64,000 bases of DNA from JADJLQ01 sp031417835 (GCA_031417835.1 JANOWJ010000016.1:1-64000); one strand, 5' to 3'. Shown: positions 34,863 to 43,454, numbered from the stretch's first letter. Numbers and translations are program-made. The notes: a model not told the origin generated them from the sequence alone.

Positions 34863-34887
34863 AGGCTCTCCGAAGCCTCTTTTTTTA
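34863..34887 (+). terminator. Orphan plus-strand terminator-like hairpin
   Basis: AGGCT/AGCCT stem (34863-34867, 34874-34878) with a 6-base loop and T run (34880-34887). No plus-strand gene precedes it, and the neighbouring genes are on the minus strand, so it may end a short untranslated RNA. Confidence 0.4.
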
Positions 34888-34941
34888 TTGTTATTTATTA
34901 TAACTAAGCTTAGGCAACACAAGTTATCTATCGACTACTGC

Positions 34942-35796
34942 TCAGTGCTTATCGCCTATCGCCCATTGCTCCCCTAGCCTCAATACGATTACCTGTTGAT
35001 CAAGCCGATGAGCCTCTACAACAAATTCACGCACATCAGCTGTATTGAATTCAAATAGATCATAATGACAAGGGATGACATATTTAGCTCCGATGGCCTT
35101 ACCCAGCGCGGCCGCTTCGGAAGTATTAAGGTTGCCAGCTACCTTCCGGTTGGGATCATCTCCATTGATCGGCAACAACGCAATATCGATGTGATAAGGC
35201 TTTAATAGATCTACCATCCCATCAAACCATAACGTATCACCACTATGATAGATGGTATAAGGTCCGCATTGAATGATGTAGCCCATATACCTGCACTGAC
35301 CCCACTCATCGCGATCGATTTCATTGTGCTTAGCGGGCACACCATGAAAGGTAAAGCAGCTCAAACTGACGGATCGACCATCATTCAATCCTATTGGAAA
35401 TGTGTCTTTAGTTTTTAATCGATCAGCTGCAAACGATCTATTGGCTTCAGGTATGATCAGGTGAATACCCGGATTGTTTTTTAGGATAGGGATCAGGGTC
35501 TCTGCATCCAGATGATCAGTATGATTGTGACTGGAAGTGACGACATCAATGTCCCGGAGCAGATCAGGGTCTACGACCAACTCACTCATGCGCACATGAG
35601 GTTTGTCAGTGCCAGCATATTTGCGGGTCAAGGAATCCGAGAGATAAGGATCCAATAATAAGCGGTTACCACGGTACTGAATCAAAAAGCCAGACTGCCC
35701 CAGCCACCATAAGCGCAGCGATTCATCCCCGGTATGGCATGTATCCATCTCAGCAATCAGTGCTTGCCCTTTTTTATACGCCGGGATAAGGCTCAT
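34942..35796 (-). CDS. MBL-fold metal-dependent hydrolase, UlaG-like
   Basis: 284 residues from the ATG at 35796, which overlaps the upstream stop (ATGA); a longer frame exists but lies inside the upstream gene. Motifs: 'WWLGQSGFLIQYRGNRLLLDPYLS', metal motif 'SSHNHTDHLD' (~92), 'FHGVPAKH', 'YHSGDTLWFDG', 'DIALLPING', and 'VIPCHYDLF'. Resembles UlaG, the lactonase that opens L-ascorbate-6-phosphate. In this operon, with a sugar kinase and SIS protein, it could open a sugar-acid lactone. Substrate not fixed. Confidence 0.88.
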   Translation of the reverse strand: MSLIPAYKKGQALIAEMDTCHTGDESLRLWWLGQSGFLIQYRGNRLLLDPYLSDSLTRKYAGTDKPHVRMSELVVDPDLLRDIDVVTSSHNHTDHLDAETLIPILKNNPGIHLIIPEANRSFAADRLKTKDTFPIGLNDGRSVSLSCFTFHGVPAKHNEIDRDEWGQCRYMGYIIQCGPYTIYHSGDTLWFDGMVDLLKPYHIDIALLPINGDDPNRKVAGNLNTSEAAALGKAIGAKYVIPCHYDLFEFNTADVREFVVEAHRLDQQVIVLRLGEQWAIGDKH

Positions 35797-36821
35797 ATCG
35801 ATTCGCGTACTTTTTTTGCTCCTTTGACCATATTGATTAATTTTTGTCTCGATGCCCATCGGGCAGTTTGACTGAGGCCACAGTCAGGGGCTACGGAGAG
35901 TTTTTCAGCAGGCACGTATTGCAGACAACGATGGATACGATCTACAACATCGTCTACGGTCTCGATATAATAGTTTTTCACATCGATGATGCCGACAGCT
36001 ACGTTCATTTTTTCTGCAAATGGTGCTAATAATTCAAGTTCTGCAAATTCACGATTGGCCATCTCGATATGAATCTCATCTACCGCCAGATCCAGAAAAT
36101 CAGGCAACATGGGTTTGATACTTCTATACCCAACGGGTCTGCCTTTGAAATTGCCAAAACAAAGATGTGTACTCAGATTACACTTTCCGATGATAGGTTG
36201 TACGGTCCTATTAAAGATGTCTACAAATCGAGTCGTATCTTCTTTGTATGCATAACAGCTCATCGATGGCTCATCGACCGTGATTTCGGTACAACCGGCT
36301 ACCACCAGATCGACTAACTCTTTGCGGATGATCGGCATCAATGCTTCTGTGATAGCATAGCGATCTTTATATTGAGCATTTGGCAATAGTCTACCACTTA
36401 ATGTATATGGGCCTGGTATGCTGGCCTTCAAGATGGGCCCAGATGGAGCTAATTTTTTTAATCGCAAATACTCTTTGATGGTACCGAGACCATAAGGAGC
36501 TTTGAGCTCACCGACGATATTGTTTTTGCCGCGTTGATCGTGAGCTGGCGGTCCAAATTTCCGGGTTTCAGTTTCATTTTTTTCTATGCCCTCAATATAC
36601 CCATAAAAAGAAAGATTAAAATCCAATCGGGTTTGTTCACCATCGGTGATTACATCGAGACCTGCAGCAGTCTGATCATGAATGGCAGCAATCACTGCGT
36701 CTTCTATCATTTCTTCTATATCGGCTTTGCCAAATTGGTCCAGGTGATGCACTGCAAACTCTAACCAGCCGGGGAATGGATAGCTGCCTACTACGGTTGT
36801 ACGAATGGGAGTCGACTTCAT
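35793..36821 (-). CDS. Cobalamin-independent methionine synthase-like protein (core MetE)
   Basis: 342 residues, only the C-terminal half of classical MetE (~750 residues). 'TTVVGSYPFPGWL' opens the barrel; the Zn ligands appear as His and Cys in 'STHLCFGNF', Glu in 'EIHIEMANRE' and Cys in 'APDCGL'. 'DVITDGEQTRLDF' and 'DEPSM' also match. Such core-MetE proteins transfer methyl groups but use varied donors and acceptors. Here the gene sits among sugar catabolism genes, unlike methionine biosynthesis. Stop overlaps the hydrolase start by 4 bases. Function inferred only. Confidence 0.85.
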   Translation of the reverse strand: MKSTPIRTTVVGSYPFPGWLEFAVHHLDQFGKADIEEMIEDAVIAAIHDQTAAGLDVITDGEQTRLDFNLSFYGYIEGIEKNETETRKFGPPAHDQRGKNNIVGELKAPYGLGTIKEYLRLKKLAPSGPILKASIPGPYTLSGRLLPNAQYKDRYAITEALMPIIRKELVDLVVAGCTEITVDEPSMSCYAYKEDTTRFVDIFNRTVQPIIGKCNLSTHLCFGNFKGRPVGYRSIKPMLPDFLDLAVDEIHIEMANREFAELELLAPFAEKMNVAVGIIDVKNYYIETVDDVVDRIHRCLQYVPAEKLSVAPDCGLSQTARWASRQKLINMVKGAKKVRESI

Positions 36822-36842
36822 GACTGTTTTTATTAATTTAAA

Positions 36843-37631
36843 TTACAATTTTGATTTTCCTACTTCATGATACAAAGCAGACATCCGTTGTGCATGATCA
36901 TCATAAGCAGACTCGAATAAGGCGATGGCTTTTTGCTGCCCGACGATACACGACGCAGTCAATACGTTGGGCGGTTGGCCCGCTTTAGTAAGTCTATCCG
37001 CCAGCTCTGCTTTGATACTATTGACGATCAAGATCCCACCGACTGTCGATCCCGGGGATACTGGCGTAGCCAAATTATTCACCCAGACCATGGAGTCTCC
37101 TGCAGGGGCACCCGTATCCAACACCAGATCAGCAAAGTCCGTTAACTTTTTACCATCTAATCGTTTACTGGTACTTTTTTCCAAATGATCCTGAGTCACG
37201 ATGGCCACTACCTTGATGCCTGCTTCTTGAAACAGCTCAGCCATTTCGATAGGCACTACATTACAACCACTGGACGAGACGATCAGCGCTGTATCTGTCT
37301 TTGTCAAGGCAAAATTCCTCAAAATCCGGTCTGCCAATCCGGGTACATTTTCAAGAAACATAGCTTGTCGCTGACCATTAGCTCCAACTACATTATTATG
37401 ATAGGTGAGCGATAACTCTACGATGGGATTGAACCCGGGATAAGAACCATACCGAGGCCACATCTCTTCGACCATAATGCGACTATGGCCCGATCCAAAT
37501 AGATGTACAACTCGTCCTGCCAGGATACTTTCAGCAAACCAATCGGCAGCCTGATCAATTTTTTTGTGCTGGGCTCTTATTTTTTCGATAATAGCAGCAC
37601 TCCTGTCCAGATAATCCTTGGTAAGATTCAT
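36843..37631 (-). CDS. SIS-domain sugar phosphate-binding protein (UPF0309-like)
   Basis: 262 residues. SIS fold with sugar-phosphate loops 'LFGSGHSRIMVEEMW' (~43) and 'ALIVSSSGCNVVPIEMAELF' (~114), followed by 'GIKVVAIVTQ' and the C-terminal '.GTVGGILIVNSI'-type helix. This group (near MurQ/GmhA-like enzymes) contains sugar phosphate isomerases, lyases or deacetylase partners. Its start overlaps the ROK kinase stop by 4 bases, so it likely acts on the kinase product. Specificity unknown. Confidence 0.85.
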   Translation of the reverse strand: MNLTKDYLDRSAAIIEKIRAQHKKIDQAADWFAESILAGRVVHLFGSGHSRIMVEEMWPRYGSYPGFNPIVELSLTYHNNVVGANGQRQAMFLENVPGLADRILRNFALTKTDTALIVSSSGCNVVPIEMAELFQEAGIKVVAIVTQDHLEKSTSKRLDGKKLTDFADLVLDTGAPAGDSMVWVNNLATPVSPGSTVGGILIVNSIKAELADRLTKAGQPPNVLTASCIVGQQKAIALFESAYDDHAQRMSALYHEVGKSKL

Positions 37632-38527
37632 TGATGTAGTCGTTTTTGTTGCCTGGCATAAGATGCTGCTCCGATAGCTCCTGCCAGATCGCCAAAGATG
37701 GCCTTTTTTATGTCAATACTCGTACCAAACGGTCGCCATTCATATGTATTCATATAGGCTCGAAGGGGATCAAAAAGGTCTGACTCAGCTGCCGTGATAC
37801 CGCCTCCGATGACGATCAACTCAGGGGATAATGCATTGATGATGGAGGCAAGTCCTATAGCTAGATGACGCACAGAGGTCAGCCATACTTTTTGGGCAAA
37901 AGGGTCTCCGTTACGATAAGCTTTTAGCAGGGCTTCTGTACTGTCGTATTTTCCCTCCGTGCGTTGGAGTATAGTACAATTGCCAATACAATCTTCAAGA
38001 CTACCCGGGAGTCCAGTGATGTCTGGCGGGCCTTCGTCTTTGATAGCGATGTGACCGAGATGGCCTGCTTTGCCATCCGATCCCTGATAGGGCTGACCAT
38101 TGATTAGAATAGCACCTCCTACTCCTGTACCTAGTGTCAGCATCACCACATGTTTTTTACCCAACGCTATACCAAAAGTAGATTCAGCTACTAAAGCCGA
38201 GACCGCATCATTGAGCACATAACAGGGTCTAGCTAAATAGCTGGTCCAATCAAAATGCTCCAACCCTTGCATCCTACCCGGCATACAAGCTATGGCCGTA
38301 TTAGTTTTATTAGGGATGCCAGGGGCCGATATACCGACTGGGGCATCTTGTAGATCAAGGTGGTTGCTTAACTCTCGAATCACTTTTGCAATATTTTCTT
38401 TCCAGATCCGATCATTCCCATCTTGCGTGAGTGCGTACACCTGGTGTAAGACTGTACCCTGCCGATCGATGACTACTGCTTTGATCCGCGTACCACCGAG
38501 GTCGATGCCAATGCTATACAGACTCAT
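37628..38527 (-). CDS. ROK-family sugar kinase, lacking the classical zinc motif
   Basis: 299 residues from the ATG at 38527. ATP site 'IGIDLGGTRIKAVVID' near the N-terminus, 'LGTGVGGAILINGQ' and 'GHLGHIAI' blocks, and 'PELIVIGGGI'. ROK kinases usually carry a CxCGxxGC zinc motif after the GH pair; here it is replaced by 'DITGLPGSLED', so the protein belongs to a zinc-less subgroup. Catalytic Asp is in the 'YVLNDAV' segment. Presumed to phosphorylate a hexose or amino sugar for the SIS protein encoded directly downstream. Confidence 0.87.
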   Translation of the reverse strand: MSLYSIGIDLGGTRIKAVVIDRQGTVLHQVYALTQDGNDRIWKENIAKVIRELSNHLDLQDAPVGISAPGIPNKTNTAIACMPGRMQGLEHFDWTSYLARPCYVLNDAVSALVAESTFGIALGKKHVVMLTLGTGVGGAILINGQPYQGSDGKAGHLGHIAIKDEGPPDITGLPGSLEDCIGNCTILQRTEGKYDSTEALLKAYRNGDPFAQKVWLTSVRHLAIGLASIINALSPELIVIGGGITAAESDLFDPLRAYMNTYEWRPFGTSIDIKKAIFGDLAGAIGAASYARQQKRLHQ

Positions 38528-38534
38528 GATATTT

Positions 38535-39335
38535 TTATGGTTTTGGGAGTTGACCTTCACTGATACTCCAACCGCCATCTACGGCGATGACTTGTCCTGT
38601 GGTAAATCGGGATTGATCACTCATAAAATACGTAGCGAGGCCATCCAGATCTTGTGGTTGACCTACTCGACCCCCATCCAAAGGCTGTTTTGTTTTGATA
38701 TATTCCATGATCGTAGGGTCTACCATAGCCCGCTGGGACATCGGCGTCTCGATCAGAGAAGGTACGATGACATTGACCCTTATATTATATGCTGCATAAT
38801 ATGCAGCTATAGATTTACTAAAACCAATCACTGCAGATTTAGCTGCCGCATAAGCATGTGTCGCAAAAAGAGCCGCCGCCGGTGAATAACCTAAAATGGA
38901 GCTGGTATTTAATATAGTTCCCGATTGCTGTAGCTTTTTAAACTTTTTGATGGCAGCCTGATTGGATAACATCAGAGAGGTAAGATTGAGATCCAAGGTA
39001 TAGTTCCAACCATCTATCGTGAGCTCATGCAGTGGTCCATCACCCATCTTCCGACCACTACCACCGGCTACATGATACAAGCCATCAAATCCGCCAAATC
39101 GATCGATGCACATATCGATCGCTTGAGTTGCAGTATCTGCTGACCGGGCATCACCGACGAGCACCTCTACTTGTGTGCCAAGCAGCTGTTTTGCTTCATT
39201 GGCATGATTAGGATCTCTGCCGACGAGTACCAGCTGAGCTCCGTGCAATACAAATGCTTGGGCTGCTGACCAACCCATGCCGGTAGTGCCACCTATAATC
39301 ACGATTTTTTTATTACTTAATATTTGGTCAGCCAT
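38535..39335 (-). CDS. Short-chain dehydrogenase/reductase
   Basis: 266 residues from the ATG at 39335. NAD(P) motif 'IIGGTTGMGWSAA' (TGxxxGxG variant), 'LVGRD', 'HVAGG', catalytic Ser in 'LNTSSILGYS', Tyr-x-x-x-Lys in 'AYAAAKSAV', and the C-terminal 'GQVIAVDGGWS'. First gene of a five-gene operon (7 bases to the ROK kinase). Probably oxidises a sugar or sugar acid at one hydroxyl. Confidence 0.9.
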   Translation of the reverse strand: MADQILSNKKIVIIGGTTGMGWSAAQAFVLHGAQLVLVGRDPNHANEAKQLLGTQVEVLVGDARSADTATQAIDMCIDRFGGFDGLYHVAGGSGRKMGDGPLHELTIDGWNYTLDLNLTSLMLSNQAAIKKFKKLQQSGTILNTSSILGYSPAAALFATHAYAAAKSAVIGFSKSIAAYYAAYNIRVNVIVPSLIETPMSQRAMVDPTIMEYIKTKQPLDGGRVGQPQDLDGLATYFMSDQSRFTTGQVIAVDGGWSISEGQLPKP

Positions 39336-39427
39336 TCGGTAAATTGAATAATCCAATAAAAATAATAAAATTAGAATTGCATGGCTGATCTAAAGGAATA
39401 GCTTACTTAAATAGGAGTCGGATATGG

Positions 39428-39826
39428 TCAATCCATAGGGCGCGGTCTCTCTTTACCCCTCAAAAATATATAATAGATCAACAGGATCAAAATGCCGATT
39501 CCAAACGGTATGAGTGCAAGATATCTCCCGGAGATCGGGCCTAGCACCGGAGTCTCGTCTAAGGCGAAAAACTCCATGATCATCCACGTACTATTAGCAG
39601 TGATCCAAAAAATAACCGCCAGATTATGTGCTAATTCTGAAAGTATAGCCCGATTTCTATACGTGATCACACCAGCGATGATCAACGTAGGAAAGATCAT
39701 GAAGATTGCAAGTGGTTTGAGATTGAGACACCAACCGGTATCCTTAAGCAGCCAGAATACAATGTGCAGGTTTTCCATGCGTCGTATTTTGGCGGGAATA
39801 GAATAATAAGAGGGATCAGCAGACAT
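39428..39826 (-). CDS. Small membrane protein of unknown function
   Basis: 132 residues with three or four hydrophobic segments (about 35-52, 70-88, 102-122) and a short basic tail ('RGKERPRPMD'). Motif 'VFWLLKDTGWCLNLK' at the start of the first segment. The shape resembles small Bacteroidota membrane proteins of unknown function. It is in the same orientation as the operon at 39335 but upstream of it by 92 bases. Confidence 0.5.
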   Translation of the reverse strand: MSADPSYYSIPAKIRRMENLHIVFWLLKDTGWCLNLKPLAIFMIFPTLIIAGVITYRNRAILSELAHNLAVIFWITANSTWMIMEFFALDETPVLGPISGRYLALIPFGIGILILLIYYIFLRGKERPRPMD

Positions 39827-39992
39827 ATATGGATTGTGGCCAACAAGATAAATAAAACACGGCTATATATAAAAGTATTTCTACTTTCGAAAGATCAATG
39901 GGTTCTGCTCGATTTTATCCTGTGAAATAAGGGTATCAGCACTAAAATAATTACTTCGATAATTAATGCGTCGCCTGGTTAAAATGTAACTT

Positions 39993-40724
39993 ATGAAATT
40001 AGATCTTTTTCTTTTTAAAAAATCGTTTTGGGTTTTTATTGTTTTTTTCGTTTTGGTGATTTGGGCGTTTTCTCCGGGATATTTTACACCGGTCTGGAAT
40101 CGTCAGGTAGTGGAACCGCTGTATCATACCCACGGGATAGCGATGACTCTTTGGGTCTTGATGTTGATCACACAAGCCTACCTGATCCGGATCAATAAAC
40201 GCAGCTGGCACAGCATGCTCGGCAAGTTTTCTTACTTATTGATGCCCTTCATGCTCTTTGCCACACTTCAACTGGTGCATCATATTATGAAAGACAACAA
40301 CCAATGGAGTAATATTCAATTATTCAATCTGGCGCTTATGGTCAATGCCAGTGTAGTCCTGGCCATCTTGTATGGTTTAGCCATCTATCATCGCAAAAAA
40401 CCATTGCTACATGCCAGGTATATGGTGTGTACGATCTTTCCATTATTTACCCCGGTGACAGATCGGCTGATCCATCGTCATTTCCGCGAGCTGATCGCAT
40501 GGATGCCGACTATCGATGGGATACCGATAGTACCTACGTTTGGATTTGTACTGGCCGACCTCATCTTATTGATATTTATAATCTGGGATTGGCGGGTACA
40601 TCAACGGAAAGATGCTTTTTTAATCAGCTTTATACTCTTGCTATGTTATCATATAAGTACGATGACCTTTTATCATTTTGCGTGGTGGCGTGCTTTTGGA
40701 GAATGGTTTGTGGGTATAGGTTAA
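39993..40724 (+). CDS. Multi-pass membrane protein of unknown function (DUF2306-like)
   Basis: 243 residues with about seven hydrophobic segments, rich in conserved-looking His/Trp near segment ends ('HTHGIAMTLW', 'WHSMLGKFSYLLMP', 'HHIMKD', 'LLHARYMVC', 'YHFAWWRAF'). Histidines on several helices could bind heme or metal, as in DUF2306-type proteins. No partner; convergent with the DUF1801 gene (15 bases between stops). Confidence 0.6.
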   Translation: MKLDLFLFKKSFWVFIVFFVLVIWAFSPGYFTPVWNRQVVEPLYHTHGIAMTLWVLMLITQAYLIRINKRSWHSMLGKFSYLLMPFMLFATLQLVHHIMKDNNQWSNIQLFNLALMVNASVVLAILYGLAIYHRKKPLLHARYMVCTIFPLFTPVTDRLIHRHFRELIAWMPTIDGIPIVPTFGFVLADLILLIFIIWDWRVHQRKDAFLISFILLLCYHISTMTFYHFAWWRAFGEWFVGIG

Positions 40725-40739
40725 CTTTCTAGTATGCCA

Positions 40740-41108
40740 TCAGTTTTTTATTTTAATGGTCCCGCTTTTATAAAGATGGAGGGCTTGTTTTAAGATGGCT
40801 TGGATCGTTTTTATCGGTAGATCTTTAGTAGGGTCAAAGCGCATAATTTTCATGCGGGTTCGTTTTTCCTGGATCAATAGGGCGTGCGCAAGGTGTTTTC
40901 CTTCTACAAAGCCGATGTAGGGTTGGGCTGAGACTTTATGTATCCAGAGATAACAAAACATTTTCTTTTTGTAACAAAAAAAAGGCATCCCATATTTCCA
41001 TTCGTGGGTGACATCCGGGTCATACGCCAGAATTATTTTTTTCATGGCTTGAAGACAACCATTGATCTCTTCGGAGTGTTTAAAATAAAAATTGTCCAGA
41101 TCATTCAT
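40740..41108 (-). CDS. DUF1801 domain protein
   Basis: 122 residues from the ATG at 41108; a TTG two codons earlier is an alternative. Shorter than the 593 gene but with the same family hallmarks: 'WKYGMPFFCYKKKMFCYLWIHK', 'PYIGFVEG' and a helical N-terminus. Function unknown, often linked to stress. Different from 593-1063, so not a duplicate. Confidence 0.82.
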   Translation of the reverse strand: MNDLDNFYFKHSEEINGCLQAMKKIILAYDPDVTHEWKYGMPFFCYKKKMFCYLWIHKVSAQPYIGFVEGKHLAHALLIQEKRTRMKIMRFDPTKDLPIKTIQAILKQALHLYKSGTIKIKN

Positions 41109-41169
41109 CTTCAACCATCTTGTTTTTAAAGTTGAAAAATAATTATATTCGTGAACAGTCCAACAAACT

Positions 41170-41607
41170 ATGGGTAAAAAAAATCTATTTACTATTATCG
41201 TCTTTTTTGTTTTGATCCTACCGATGCAGGCTCAGTCCAAAGATGAGCTAGCAGTCGCCCAGGCGGTAGAACAACTACGACAAGTGATGATCAAACCGGA
41301 TCATCAGCTTCTTGAAAATATAGCAGCAGACAAGCTTCTCTATATTCACAGCAGTGGCACGGTACGAGACAAGGCAGGTTTTGTTCGGGAATTTATAGAT
41401 GGCCAATCGGTCTTTACCTCACTCATCATCTTCGATCAAGAGATAAAAATATCAGGCAAGACTGCGATAGTACGACATAGACTGACTGGCGATACGTATA
41501 ACAAAAAAGTAAGCGGCACGCTTGATATTATTATTTTGATGACCTGGCAAAAGCAGGGCGGTCGATGGAAGTTATTAGGTAGGCAAGCTGCTAAAGTGCC
41601 GGTGTAA
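41170..41607 (+). CDS. NTF2-like/DUF4440 exported protein
   Basis: 145 residues. Signal peptide to ~22 ('IIVFFVLILPMQAQS'). A cone-shaped NTF2 fold: 'VAQAVEQLRQVMIKPD...ADKLLYIHSSG', 'KAGFVREFI', 'GKTAIVRHRLTGD', 'ILMTWQKQGGRWKLLGRQA'. These small proteins bind diverse ligands or act as enzymes; no catalytic pair is certain here. TATATTCG at 41146-41153 is a -7-like sequence 16 bases before the ATG. Confidence 0.82.
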   Translation: MGKKNLFTIIVFFVLILPMQAQSKDELAVAQAVEQLRQVMIKPDHQLLENIAADKLLYIHSSGTVRDKAGFVREFIDGQSVFTSLIIFDQEIKISGKTAIVRHRLTGDTYNKKVSGTLDIIILMTWQKQGGRWKLLGRQAAKVPV

Positions 41608-41671
41608 AGGTGAGTCCTTTTTCAGAGACCCCTGATCATTATACTATTTTTTAAATCTACAAACTCTGCTC

Positions 41672-42415
41672 ATGGACTATCTTCAAAAAATCATCATCGA
41701 CTTTGAAATCCAATCTATTGCCGGTATAAAAGAATGTTTTGAACATGGCGTCAGCCCCAATGTCTCGATCAATGGCAAACCGCTCATCTATTCATTAATT
41801 AATATGTACTCTCGCGGACCGCTCTTCAAACAGGGTATTAAGGCCTTTGTAGATTATGGTTTGGATTTTGAGGATAAAATCTTATTGGCTGTATTGTTAG
41901 ACGACTCTGAGACTTTAGATTCTTTGCTGGCAAACAATAAATATCATTTACTCACCTCCTATACTTTCGATTGCACGTTTACTCCACTGTACAAAGTCTC
42001 GCTACTGCATATTTGTGCAGAGTATAATCATCTGGCAAGCGCCAAAATACTTGTAAAACATGGTGCTGATATAAATAATAAAGCAGGGTTGGATGATCAT
42101 GGGTTTGGAGGACATACCCCGATATTTCACACTGTAAATCAACACGCCAATGGCAGTATGGATGTATTGAAATACTTGATTGAACAAAAAGCAGACCTCA
42201 ATCACTCGGTTAAAGGACTTATATGGGGTAAGAGCTATGATTGGGAAACATTTATACCAGCTGTAAATCCGATCAGCTATACTATGATGGGCTTGTTGCG
42301 GCAGTTTCAACGGACAGAGCCTGATATTTATGAGGTTATTTCCCTCTTGATCAAGGCCAACTATGGCATAAATTATAAACCAGCTAACATCCCTAATAAA
42401 TATTTAAAAGCTTGA
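41672..42415 (+). CDS. Ankyrin-repeat protein
   Basis: 247 residues with ankyrin units at ~15-45, ~103-137 ('LLHICAEYNHLASAKILVKHGADIN') and ~146-180 ('TPIFHTVNQHANGSMDVLKYLIEQKADLNH'). No signal peptide, so cytoplasmic. Likely a protein-protein interaction module; ankyrin genes in bacteria are often stand-alone. Convergent with the yoeB/yefM pair. Confidence 0.8.
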   Translation: MDYLQKIIIDFEIQSIAGIKECFEHGVSPNVSINGKPLIYSLINMYSRGPLFKQGIKAFVDYGLDFEDKILLAVLLDDSETLDSLLANNKYHLLTSYTFDCTFTPLYKVSLLHICAEYNHLASAKILVKHGADINNKAGLDDHGFGGHTPIFHTVNQHANGSMDVLKYLIEQKADLNHSVKGLIWGKSYDWETFIPAVNPISYTMMGLLRQFQRTEPDIYEVISLLIKANYGINYKPANIPNKYLKA

Positions 42416-42468
42416 TGTACGAATTGTCCATAGTTGTATGACCCGTATTTAATCAAATCCATGTTCGT

Positions 42469-42723
42469 CTAGTAACGAAATCTACATTGTATGATTAAAA
42501 TTCTATCTTCTAATATTTTGTAGACGAGTCGATGCTCCTCCGTAATCCTCCTCGATCGATACCCGGCGAGGTCGTTTTTAAGGTTTTCAGGTTTTCCAAT
42601 TCCGTCATAAGGAGATCTGGAGATATCTTGTATCAAAGTATTTATTCGATGTAAGATTTTCCGATCATTTTTCTGCCAATATAAATAATCATCCCAGGCC
42701 CTGCTATTCCACGCTATGATCAT
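42469..42723 (-). CDS. yoeB: YoeB-like mRNA interferase toxin
   Basis: 84 residues, the normal length. 'AWDDYLYWQKNDRKILHRINTLIQDI.R.PYDGIGKPENLKNDLAGYRSRRITEEHRLVYKI' matches YoeB, with the catalytic Glu/Arg/His set in 'SRRI..EHRLVY'. The C-terminal segment ends 'CRFRY' where YoeB of E. coli ends with a His-Tyr pair, so the terminal catalytic His is replaced by Arg, which may weaken activity. It overlaps the antitoxin gene by 20 bases. Confidence 0.92.
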   Translation of the reverse strand: MIIAWNSRAWDDYLYWQKNDRKILHRINTLIQDISRSPYDGIGKPENLKNDLAGYRSRRITEEHRLVYKILEDRILIIQCRFRY

Positions 42724-42979
42724 GGGTGGAAATTATCAATTCATGGATTTCATTTTTGCCATTTTTTTCATCCTCAATGGCATCAAGTAATTGTTTTCGA
42801 TTATTTTCTGTACTCAATAGATACATGGTTTCTTGAATAGCATTATACTCTTTAAGGGAAATCACAACTACATTTTCTCCTTTGGGGCGATTAACAATGA
42901 CAGTTTCATCCTCTTGACAGACCAGATCGAGATTTTCTTTTAACTTGGCTCGGAAGTTTGAATAGTTTAAAACTTGCAT
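42704..42979 (-). CDS. yefM: YefM/Phd-family antitoxin
   Basis: 91 residues. 'YSNFRAKLKENLDLVCQEDETVIVNRPKGENVVVISLKEYNAIQETMYLLST' matches the YefM N-terminal DNA-binding domain; the C-terminal 'LLDAIEDEKNG' segment wraps the toxin. It partners with YoeB downstream. A pair of GTACA boxes 12 bases apart sits just upstream, the layout of the known YefM-YoeB operator. Confidence 0.92.
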   Translation of the reverse strand: MQVLNYSNFRAKLKENLDLVCQEDETVIVNRPKGENVVVISLKEYNAIQETMYLLSTENNRKQLLDAIEDEKNGKNEIHELIISTHDHSVE

Positions 42980-42992
42980 TTTACAAAATTAA

Positions 42993-43009
42993 GTACAAAT
43001 ATACGTACA
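42993..43009. promoter_or_regulatory. YefM-type operator: two GTACA boxes 12 bp apart
   Basis: GTACA at 42993-42997 and 43005-43009, 14 bases upstream of the antitoxin ATG. The E. coli yefM-yoeB operator has paired palindromes with TGTACA cores, so this matches in core and spacing. Confidence 0.6.
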
Positions 43010-43059
43010 TTTTTTTGATATCAATTGGGTTATAATTCCTGTCTAATTCAGTGATTGAC

Positions 43060-43449
43060 TCATCTCGGCTCTATCAAGTCCCAAAGATTGCCATATAGAT
43101 CTTTCCATACGGAGACGACACCATAAGGCTCCACCGACACGGGTCTTACAAACTCAATACCTTTAGATACCATCGCCTCATAATCTCGATAAAAATCATC
43201 GGTATATAAAAACAAAAACACCCGACCTCCGGACTGGTTGCCCACTGCTTGTGATTGTAGATCGCCTTCAGCCTTGGCCAATAAAAGTTGTGAACCTTTA
43301 TTGCCTACCGGGGATATCAGCACCCATCGTTTGCTTTCAGATAGTTTGGTATCCTCCATCAATACGAAGTTTAATCGTTGAGTATAAAAAGTGATCGCTT
43401 CATCGTAGTCGTGGACTAATAAAGCGATATGGGCGATGGATTGAGTCAT
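43060..43449 (-). CDS. VOC-family protein (glyoxalase-like)
   Basis: 129 residues from the ATG at 43449; a longer frame to 43488 would include the promoter-like sequence. 'IAHIALLVHDYDEAITFYTQRLNF' and 'YGVVSVWKDLYGNLWDLIEP' are the two ends of a VOC module, with His6-type and Glu near the C-terminus as possible metal ligands. Substrate unknown. A TATCTTTG element ends only 5 bases before the ATG. Confidence 0.82.
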   Translation of the reverse strand: MTQSIAHIALLVHDYDEAITFYTQRLNFVLMEDTKLSESKRWVLISPVGNKGSQLLLAKAEGDLQSQAVGNQSGGRVFLFLYTDDFYRDYEAMVSKGIEFVRPVSVEPYGVVSVWKDLYGNLWDLIEPR

Positions 43450-43454
43450 AGTAT

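Noticed and set aside
34858..34977. Short plus-strand frame starting at the ATG just before the terminator-like hairpin
   Set aside because: The hairpin and T run lie inside it, and the peptide is not convincing.
40740..41108. Second DUF1801 gene as a duplicate of the one at 593
   Set aside because: Shares the family fold but not close sequence, and is not flanked by attC-like DNA.
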